A DNA stretch of 12,387 nucleotides, taken from the NCBI GenBank assembly GCA_026399445.1, contig JAPLRA010000204.1, positions 995 to 13,381 of the forward strand, read 5' to 3'. Numbering within the stretch: the stretch's first letter is position 1; the number at the start of each line of letters is the position of its first letter. The notes under the pieces are model-generated. The model saw only the letters and a list, made by a program, of their open reading frames with translations, searched no databases and had not been told where the DNA came from. This document shows, one piece after another, positions 6,520-12,387 of this stretch. Both the position numbers and the translations under genes were made by a program. This DNA is from Sulfuritalea sp. (GTDB lineage: Bacteria > Pseudomonadota > Gammaproteobacteria > Burkholderiales > Rhodocyclaceae).

Positions 6520-7152
6520 ATGCGCATCCTGCTCCTGACCCACGCCTTCAACAGCCTGACGCAACGCCTCGGGGCGGAACTGCAACGGCGCGGTCACGAG
6601 ATCTCGATCGAGTTCGACATCGCCGACAGCGTCGCCGAGGAAGCGGTTGCGCTGTTCAAGCCGGACCTGATCGTCGCGCCCTATCTGCGCCGGGCGATTC
6701 CCGAGTCGATCTGGTCGCAACACGTTTGCCTCATCGTGCATCCCGGCATCATCGGTGATCGCGGGCCGTCGGCGCTGGACTGGGCGATACAGGAGGGTGA
6801 GGCCGAGTGGGGTGTCACCGTGCTGCAAGCCGAAGCGGAAATGGATGCCGGACCGATCTGGGCCAGTGCCGTGTTTCCCTTGCGCCGCGCCAAGAAGTCG
6901 AGCGTCTACCGCAACGAAGTCACGCAAGCCGCAACCGGCGCCGTGCTGCAGGCGGTGGAGCGCTTTGCCGCGGGTGATTATGTGCCGACACCGCTGGCTA
7001 CCTGCGGCGACGCCCGCGGTCGCTTGCGGCCGTTGATGAAGCAGGCGGACCGCGCCATCGACTGGCAGCGTGACGACACGGCAACGGTGCTGCAAAAGAT
7101 CAACGCCGCGGGTCGCCGACACGCTGTTCGGCCATGCCTGCCATATTTTTGA
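6520..7152 (+). pseudogene. hypX: HypX N-terminal part (formyltransferase-like domain), cut by frameshift
   Basis: HypX (HoxX) uses formyl-tetrahydrofolate to make the CO ligand of the active site, chiefly when cells grow in air. The first half, from ATG 6520, has the N10-formyl-THF hydrolase/transferase fold: MRILLLTHAFNSLTQRL, VHPGIIGDRGPSALDWAI with H74, and EMDAGPIWA with D109, then ADRAIDWQRDDTATVLQKINAA. At codon 197 (7108-7110) the match to the family ends. The frame then reads 13 unrelated residues to a stop at 7150-7152, giving 210 residues. The true continuation is in the next frame from 7112. Relatives have a D-G-x-P-G segment at this point which is missing, so about 14 bases appear to be lost; a simple one-base slip does not explain the gap. 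Listed as a pseudogene on that basis, with an assembly error as the alternative. Confidence 0.85.
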
Positions 7153-8245
7153 TGCATGGCCGGAAGCAGTCCTGCGCGGTGCGCCGGACAGCAAACCCGG
7201 CGACCTGCTGGCACGACGCGAAACCGCGGTTCTGAGGCGAACCCGCGATGGAGCGATATGGATCGGACATGCCAAGCGCCCCGGCGACTTCAAGTTGCCG
7301 GCGACGCTGGCCTTTGCCGCCGAATGTGCGGCGCTGCCCGACGCACCCCTGGCGGACTGGTGGCTTGGGAAAGCCCCGACCTGGCAGGACATCGCCTACG
7401 AAGAAAGTGGCAGTGACGAAAATGCAGTGGGCTTCCTCCATTTCGAGTTCTACAACGGCGCGATGTCGACCTCGCAGTGCGTACGTCTGCGCGCCGCGCT
7501 GGCATGGGCGAAGCAGCGGCCGGTTAGGGTGCTGGTGCTGATGGGCGGGGCGGACTTCTGGTCCAACGGGATTCATCTCAACGTGATCGAGGCGGCGAGT
7601 CTGGATGGCGGGTCGCCTGCGGACGAATCCTGGAATAACATCAATGCCATGAACGACCTGGCCCGCGAACTGATTGAGACCCACGGACAGATAACGGTTG
7701 CTGCACTGGCAGGTAATGCGGGTGCCGGCGGCTGTTTTCTGGCAAGGGCGGCAGACCACGTCTGGGCGCGCGAAGGGGTGATGCTGAATCCGCATTACAA
7801 GAACATGGGCAATCTCTACGGTTCGGAATACTGGACTTATCTGCTGCCGCGTCGAGTCGGCGAGGAGGGCGCGCGGGGAATAATGCGCAACCGGCAGCCG
7901 CTCACGGCACAGCGCGCGGCAGAGATCGGATTTACCGATGTCTGCCTGGCGGGTGATCCCCAGGCGTTTCGCATCGACGTAGCGCGGCGTGCCGCCGAGA
8001 TCGCTGCAGCTTCCGATCTTGAGCAACAACTCGCGACAAAGCGCGAGCGCCGCGCCAGGGACGAGGCCGAGAAACCGCTGGCCGCCTATCGCGAAGAAGA
8101 ACTGGCCCACATGCGGCGCAACTTCTACGGTTTCGACCCGAGCTATCACGTCGCCCGTCATCATTTCGTGCGCAAGTCATTGGCCTCATGGACCCCCCGT
8201 CACCTCGCGCGCCATCGCGACCTCGGCTGGAGGGTGCCGACATGA
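7070..8245 (+). pseudogene. hypX: HypX C-terminal part (enoyl-CoA hydratase-like domain), detached by frameshift
   Basis: The second half of HypX is homologous from about 7112 (V-A-D-T-L-F-G) to the stop at 8243-8245, some 377 codons. The frame is open from 7070, but 7070-7111 only mirrors the other frame. It holds the linker FDAWPEAVLRGA, then the crotonase-fold part: LHFEFYNGAMST, LMGGADFWSNGIHLNVIEA, DESWNNINAMNDL, and the oxyanion-hole segment GNAGAGG (7712-7732), followed by LNPHYKNMGNLYGSEYWTYLLPRRVG. This domain converts the formyl-CoA-type intermediate to CO in the accepted HypX mechanism. All of it looks intact. No ribosome site precedes the junction, so it is unlikely to be made alone, except by reinitiation or frameshifting. 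Its stop overlaps the hoxA start (ATGA at 8242-8245). With the lost residues restored, the two halves would total about 580 residues, normal for HypX. Confidence 0.85.
8229..8234 (+). promoter_or_regulatory. Ribosome binding site of hoxA
   Basis: GGAGGG stands seven bases before ATG 8242 and ten before ATG 8245. The spacing favours the first of the two adjacent ATG codons. The site lies inside the end of hypX, so hoxA can be translated independently of the broken hypX frame. Confidence 0.6.
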
Positions 8246-9681
8246 TGAAGCCCCGCACCCCATTGACGGTGCTCGTGGTCGATGACGAACAGCGTTCGCT
8301 GGAAACCCTGCGCCGCACGCTGGAGGAGGACTTCACGGTGTTCACCGCCCTCTCCGCCGAGGAGGGGGAAGTCATCATGGGCCGTGAATTCGTGCAAATC
8401 GTGGTCTCGGACCAGCGCATGCCCGGCACCTCGGGCGTTGAATTCCTGCGCCGCGTGCGCAGTCAGTGGCCCGACACCGTGCGGCTGATTCTTTCAGGCT
8501 ACACCGAGGCCGAAGACATCATTTCCGGCATCAATGACGCGGGCATCTGGCAGTACCTGCTCAAGCCATGGCATCCGGACCAGTTGCTGCTGACCCTGAA
8601 AGCAGCCGCCGAGTTGTGGCGCCTGCAGCAGGAAAACCAGCGACTGTCGCTGGAACTGCGCGACAGTCCGGAACAACTGGTGCAGCGTGTCGCCAGCAGG
8701 CGCGGCAAGGTCCGCGCACGGTCCGGCTTTGATCGGCTGACGCGGGCCGCGGACAGCCCGTTGAACGGGATTTGCGAGCTGGCGCAAAAAATTGCCGGCC
8801 ATGAACTCTCGGTGCTGGTCACCGGCGAATCGGGTACTGGCAAGGAGTTGCTGGCACGCGCCATCCACTACAGCAGCGAACGTGCCGATGGGCCCTTCGT
8901 CGTCGAGAACTGTGGCGCCATGCCGGATACCCTGCTTGAAGCCGAGCTCTTCGGTCACAAGCGCGGCGCGTTCACCGGGGCCCATGAGGACCGCATCGGC
9001 TTGTTCCAGCAGGCCGACGGTGGCACGCTGTTTCTCGACGAGATCGGCGATACGTCGCCGGCCTTCCAGGTCAAGTTGTTGCGCGCCCTTCAGGAAGGCG
9101 AGGTACGCCCGGTAGGCAGCCCGCGTTCAGTGCCGGTGAATGTGCGCATCATTGCCGCGACCAACCGCAATCTCGAAGCCGATGTGGCCAGCGGCCGTTT
9201 TCGCCAGGACCTTTACTACCGCATTGCCGGCATCACTTTTCATATGCCCAGCCTGCGCGAACGGCCGCAGGACATTCCACTGATCGTCGCCAGCATGTTC
9301 AAGGAGTCGGCGCTGGCGGGACGGCGATTTTCCGATGCCGCGATGAAATGTCTGGCCGCACATCGCTGGCCTGGCAATGTGCGCGAGTTGCAGAACGAGG
9401 TATTGCGTGCGCTGGCGCTGGGTGATGGCGATCTGCTCGATGCCAGCCTGTTTTCCTCGCACCTGCGCCAGTCGGCCGCATTCATCAATGCCACCTCCCC
9501 TGCGTTTGACCCGCAGGGCGCGACACTCAAGGAACTTCTCGACCAGCTCGAGGCACAGGTCATTGATGCGGCCTTGCGACGGCATGGCGGCAACAAGACC
9601 CGCGTGGCCGAAGAACTCGGCCTGACCCGTGTCGGCCTGCGCATGAAACTCTCCCGACTCGGACTGGACGGCGAATCATGA
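8242..9681 (+). CDS. hoxA: HoxA/HupR hydrogenase response regulator, NtrC-family sigma-54 activator
   Basis: This is the transcription activator of hydrogenase genes. The 479-residue protein has a receiver domain (about 8-125) with the acidic pair D14-D15, phosphoacceptor D57 in VVSDQRMPG, S85 and K108. The AAA+ domain (about 165-400) has Walker A GESGTGKE (195-202), the sigma-54 contact loop GAFTGA (242-247), and Walker B FLDEIGD (from 264). A Fis-type helix-turn-helix follows from about 449 (GGNKTRVAEELGLTRVGLRMKL). In R. eutropha, HoxA drives the MBH and SH promoters and is active unphosphorylated; its kinase HoxJ switches it off when the RH sees no H2. All phosphorylation residues are kept here, so control by a kinase is expected. 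It overlaps hypX upstream and hoxB downstream by ATGA. The stretch before the second half of the AAA+ lid (ESALAGRRFSDAAM) may be a little short. Confidence 0.95.
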   Translation: MMKPRTPLTVLVVDDEQRSLETLRRTLEEDFTVFTALSAEEGEVIMGREFVQIVVSDQRMPGTSGVEFLRRVRSQWPDTVRLILSGYTEAEDIISGINDAGIWQYLLKPWHPDQLLLTLKAAAELWRLQQENQRLSLELRDSPEQLVQRVASRRGKVRARSGFDRLTRAADSPLNGICELAQKIAGHELSVLVTGESGTGKELLARAIHYSSERADGPFVVENCGAMPDTLLEAELFGHKRGAFTGAHEDRIGLFQQADGGTLFLDEIGDTSPAFQVKLLRALQEGEVRPVGSPRSVPVNVRIIAATNRNLEADVASGRFRQDLYYRIAGITFHMPSLRERPQDIPLIVASMFKESALAGRRFSDAAMKCLAAHRWPGNVRELQNEVLRALALGDGDLLDASLFSSHLRQSAAFINATSPAFDPQGATLKELLDQLEAQVIDAALRRHGGNKTRVAEELGLTRVGLRMKLSRLGLDGES

Positions 9682-10670
9682 ACCTGCTTTGGCTCCAGTC
9701 CGGTGGTTGCGGCGGCTGCACCCTGTCATGGCTGGGTAGCGAGCATGGGGCCCTGTTCCGCGAACTGGCGGATGAAGGCATTGAACTGTTGTGGCATCCG
9801 AGCATTTCCGAAGCGGGTGTCGATGAGGCGCGCGACCTGATCGGGCAGTGTGCTTCCGGCGATATCGCCGTCGACGTGCTGTGCATCGAAGGTTCGCTGT
9901 TGCGCGGCCCGCGCGGCACAGGCGGCTTTCATCGCTTCGGCGGGGGTGCCAAGCCGATGATCGACTGGGTGCGGCAGATCGCCAGCCGCGCCCGGCATGT
10001 GGTCGCCATCGGCAGCTGCTCTTCGTGGGGCGGCATCACGGCGGCCGGCATGAATCCGACCGACGCCTGCGGACTTCAGTATGACGGCGAAGCCACCGGA
10101 GGCCTGCTCGGCCCCGAGTTTCGCGACCCCACGGGTTTGCCCGTGCTCAACGTCGCCGGCTGTCCGCCCCATCCCGACTGGCTTACCCAAACCCTGGCGG
10201 CGCTGGCACACGGCCGTTTGCGCGCCGAGCATCTCGATGACTACGGACGTCCGCGGTTTTTTGCCGATCAGCTGGTGCACCACGGGTGCCCGCGCAATGA
10301 GTATTACGAATTCAAGGCCAGCGCCTCCCGGCATTCGGAGCAGGGCTGCCTGATGGAGCAGCTCGGCTGCAAGGGCACGCAGGCGCATGCAGATTGCAAT
10401 CAGCGTTTGTGGAACGGCGAGGGTTCCTGCCTGCGCGGCGGCTATGCCTGCATCCGTTGCACTGATCCCGGCTTTGAAGAACCCGGCCATCCGTTCGAGA
10501 CCACGCCGAAAGTGGCCGGCATTCCTCTCGGTCTGCCGTCCGACATGCCCAAGGCCTGGTTCATCGCGCTGGCCGCGCTGTCCAAGTCGGCGACGCCGGC
10601 GCGGGTGCGTGAGAACGCACACTCCGATCACCTCTTGCGCGCGCCCTCGGTCAAGCGGACCAAGCGATGA
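9678..10670 (+). CDS. hoxB: Regulatory (H2-sensing) hydrogenase small subunit HoxB/HupU
   Basis: The electron-transfer subunit of the cytoplasmic H2 sensor. The 330-residue protein starts directly with MNLLWLQSGGCGGCTLSWLG and has no twin-arginine signal, as expected of a sensor that stays in the cytoplasm. Cysteines for the three Fe-S clusters are present: C11 and C14, GSCSSWGG, and AGCPPHP for the proximal cluster; VHHGCPRNEYYEF, GCLMEQLGC and CNQRLWNGEGSCLRGGYACIRC for the others. The tail after the last cluster (KAWFIALAALSK..ATPARVREN..HLLRAPSVKRTKR) corresponds to the C-terminal extension of HoxB that in R. eutropha is needed for assembly of the sensor with its kinase. It overlaps hoxA upstream and hoxC downstream by ATGA. 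The length matches HoxB of R. eutropha as I recall it. Confidence 0.96.
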   Translation: MNLLWLQSGGCGGCTLSWLGSEHGALFRELADEGIELLWHPSISEAGVDEARDLIGQCASGDIAVDVLCIEGSLLRGPRGTGGFHRFGGGAKPMIDWVRQIASRARHVVAIGSCSSWGGITAAGMNPTDACGLQYDGEATGGLLGPEFRDPTGLPVLNVAGCPPHPDWLTQTLAALAHGRLRAEHLDDYGRPRFFADQLVHHGCPRNEYYEFKASASRHSEQGCLMEQLGCKGTQAHADCNQRLWNGEGSCLRGGYACIRCTDPGFEEPGHPFETTPKVAGIPLGLPSDMPKAWFIALAALSKSATPARVRENAHSDHLLRAPSVKRTKR

Positions 10671-12112
10671 GCACGCGGCGCATCGTTGGTCCCTTCAATC
10701 GCGTCGAAGGCGATCTCGAAATCACGCTGGACATCGCCGACGGAAAGGTCGAGGCGGCCTACGTCAATTCGCCGCTGTATCGCGGTTTCGAGCAGATCCT
10801 GCAAGGCAAGCTGCCGGCCGATGCGCTGGTGCTGGTGCCGCGCATTTGCGGCATTTGTTCGGTAGCCCAGTCGGCCGCATCCGCCTTGGCACTGGCCGAT
10901 GCAGCCGGGGTCGAGCCGCCGAACAACGGCCGGCTGGCGGCCAACCTGACATTGGCCACGGAAAACATGGCCGACCACCTGACACATTTCTACCTGTTCT
11001 TCATGCCCGACTTTGCTCGCGCCGATTACGCGGGACGCCACTGGCATGCAGCGGCAGTCGAGCGCTTTCGCGCGACGGTGGGCAGTGCACCGAATCAGGT
11101 GCTGCCGGCACGCGCCCGCTTCATGCAGATGATGGGTCTTCTGGCGGGCAAATGGCCGCATACGCTGGCGGTACAACCCGGTGGCTCGACGCGGCCGTTG
11201 CAGAGCTCCGAGATTTTTCGCCTGCACCGGACCCTGCGCGAATTCCGCCAGTTTCTTGAAACCGTAACCTTCGGCGCAGGGCTGGAAGAGGTCGCCGCAA
11301 TCGCTGATCGAACCCAATTGGAGGCCTACCGGATAGGTGCCGGTGGTGGCGATCTGCGGGCATTTCTCGCCATTGCCGCTGATCTCGATCTCTGGCATCT
11401 CGGGCGTGGTACCGACCGTTTCATGAGCTATGGCTGCTACAACGAAGGAAATCAGCGGATGTTCCCGGCGGGCCTGTGGCACGGCGCTGCCGCGACTTTC
11501 GACGTTGGCGCGATTCTGGAGGACACCACCCATGCGTGGTACGCCGCCGCCGGCTTGCCGCAGCACCCCGCGGAAGGCAGCACGCTGCCCGTCGCGGAAA
11601 AGGACGGCGCCTATTCCTGGTGCAAGGCGCCGCGTCTGGCCGGACAGGTGGTGGAAACCGGTGCGCTGGCACGACAGGTCGTGGCCGGACACCCGCTGGC
11701 GCGCGACATGATCGAGGGCTACGGCGGCAGCGTCGCCGCGCGCGTGGTGGCCCGGCTGCTGGAACTGGCGCTGGTGCTGCCGGCAATGGAGCGCTGGCTG
11801 AACGAACTGGTCCCCGGCGAGCCCTGGTGCATCAATGTTCAGCCTGCCGACGAGACATCGGGCGTCGGGCTCATCGAGGCGGCGCGCGGATCGCTGGGGC
11901 ACTGGATCACCGTGCGCCGCGGCCGCATCCACAACTACCAGATCATCGCCCCGACTACATGGAATTTCTCACCGCGCGATGCGCAGGGGCAGCCCGGCGC
12001 GCTCGAACAGGCGCTGGCCGGTCTGGCTGCCAGCGCTACGGAGCCGCTACCGGCCGCAATTCATCATGTCGTGCGCAGTTTCGATCCCTGCATGGTCTGT
12101 ACGGTGCATTAG
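10667..12112 (+). CDS. hoxC: Regulatory (H2-sensing) hydrogenase large subunit HoxC/HupV
   Basis: The catalytic, H2-binding subunit of the sensor. Of its 481 residues, RVEGD (12-16) and the active-site motif RICGIC (C61, C64) are near the N-terminus. The protein ends DPCMVCTVH (473-481) with both nickel cysteines and the terminal histidine, and no C-terminal peptide follows, so no protease cleavage is needed, a hallmark of this class. Ile63 and Phe111 (HFYLF) match by motif and by their 48-residue spacing the Ile62/Phe110 pair that narrows the gas channel and gives O2 insensitivity in R. eutropha HoxC; standard enzymes have Val and Leu there. It follows hoxB with an ATGA overlap and is the last gene seen. 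It still needs the Hyp machinery for its Fe(CN)2CO centre, so the lesions in hypA, hypC and hypX would affect it too. Confidence 0.97.
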   Translation: MSTRRIVGPFNRVEGDLEITLDIADGKVEAAYVNSPLYRGFEQILQGKLPADALVLVPRICGICSVAQSAASALALADAAGVEPPNNGRLAANLTLATENMADHLTHFYLFFMPDFARADYAGRHWHAAAVERFRATVGSAPNQVLPARARFMQMMGLLAGKWPHTLAVQPGGSTRPLQSSEIFRLHRTLREFRQFLETVTFGAGLEEVAAIADRTQLEAYRIGAGGGDLRAFLAIAADLDLWHLGRGTDRFMSYGCYNEGNQRMFPAGLWHGAAATFDVGAILEDTTHAWYAAAGLPQHPAEGSTLPVAEKDGAYSWCKAPRLAGQVVETGALARQVVAGHPLARDMIEGYGGSVAARVVARLLELALVLPAMERWLNELVPGEPWCINVQPADETSGVGLIEAARGSLGHWITVRRGRIHNYQIIAPTTWNFSPRDAQGQPGALEQALAGLAASATEPLPAAIHHVVRSFDPCMVCTVH

Positions 12113-12387
12113 GTTTCGCGAGCGGACTCCGTTGGATGCGCGTAAGTCATGTCGGGATCAGTGGCCACTTCGTGTGTACTTGATTCATCCACCGGGCGTT
12201 GGCGTCGACCGCTGGCTGTCAACGCTGACTTCCGCTTCCGGCCACAAGCCGCTCTTCGAGGTGGCCATTCCATTTAGCTAAAGGCACCATGAGCGTACCA
12301 TCGCCTGTGTGCCATCTATTCGTTTGATGAGGATGTTCTGATTCCCTGCAAGATCATTTGGTTGGCAATTTGGGTTCAAAAGCAATA
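12113..12387 (+). other. Non-coding end of the window after hoxC; no hoxJ
   Basis: These 275 bases hold no gene I can support. No start with a ribosome site leads into a kinase-like protein, though hoxJ follows hoxC in R. eutropha. Two small symmetric elements are visible: the 8-base palindrome GTGGCCAC at 12161-12168 and a hairpin GGCCAC (12240-12245) with GTGGCC (12261-12266), separated by 15 bases. The latter lacks a following T run and so is a weak terminator candidate at best. The last 90 bases are noticeably richer in A and T than the genes, which suggests the operon has ended and unrelated or intergenic DNA has begun. Confidence 0.55.

Noticed and set aside
7070..7152. Programmed +1 ribosomal frameshift in hypX.
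   Set aside because: A slip alone would leave the conserved D-G-x-P-G residues missing, and I see no slippery heptamer or stimulatory structure; a deletion explains the data better.
9274..9357. Possible further small in-frame deletion in hoxA before RRFSDAAM.
   Set aside because: The total of 479 residues is normal for HoxA, and this lid region varies in length among NtrC-family proteins; no frame change or lost motif is visible.
10628..11932. A 434-codon minus-strand open frame opposite hoxC.
   Set aside because: It is antisense to the clear large-subunit gene, with no ribosome site or recognisable domain.
12240..12266. Rho-independent terminator after hoxC.
   Set aside because: The six-base stem has a 15-base loop and no following T run, so I list it only as a weak hairpin.
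11835..12281. A + strand open frame running from hoxC into the downstream region.
   Set aside because: Most of it lies in another frame of hoxC, it is Arg/Ser-rich, and the part beyond hoxC has no separate start with a ribosome site.

Overview
The window is a one-strand [NiFe]-hydrogenase accessory and hydrogen-sensing cluster from a GC-rich proteobacterium. All fourteen genes lie on the + strand, mostly overlapping by four bases or separated by a few bases, so the block reads as one operon or two coupled ones. Gene order and protein character most resemble the hox/hyp cluster of Ralstonia eutropha (hoxM-L-..-T-.. hypA1B1F1C1D1E1X hoxA-B-C), which points to a betaproteobacterium, plausibly near Rhodocyclales or Burkholderiales. 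That placement is inference from remembered relatives. The structural genes of the uptake hydrogenase would lie just upstream of base 1.  Layout: (1) 2-1225, hydrogenase-specific maturation: C-terminal protease (5' end cut by the window), HypC-like chaperone HoxL, and HybE-type chaperone. (2) 1267-1662, a bacteriohemerythrin with all seven diiron ligands, sitting where R. eutropha has hoxV. (3) 1669-6509, hypA, hypB, a short hypF, hypC, hypD, hypE, the general machinery for nickel delivery and for making and inserting the Fe(CN)2CO group. (4) 6520-8245, hypX, the formyl-derived CO-supply enzyme, split into two frames. (5) 8242-12112, hoxA (NtrC-family regulator), hoxB and hoxC (H2-sensing regulatory hydrogenase). 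(6) 12113-12387, apparently non-coding; the kinase gene hoxJ expected next is not there.  How it works together: HoxBC binds H2 in the cytoplasm and, with a kinase, controls HoxA, which should drive a sigma-54 promoter for the structural genes. HypF/HypE make the cyanide ligands, HypC/HypD assemble the iron group, HypX normally supplies CO in air, HypA/HypB add nickel, and the HoxM-type protease finishes the large subunit.  Most notable: three maturation genes carry what look like short internal deletions: hypA (about 10 nt, losing its normal end), hypC (about 14-17 codons, in frame) and hypX (about 14 nt, frameshift). The regulatory genes look whole. Either this hydrogenase system is decaying or the assembly has clustered errors. 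The hemerythrin within the maturation operon is the best candidate for an under-described function.
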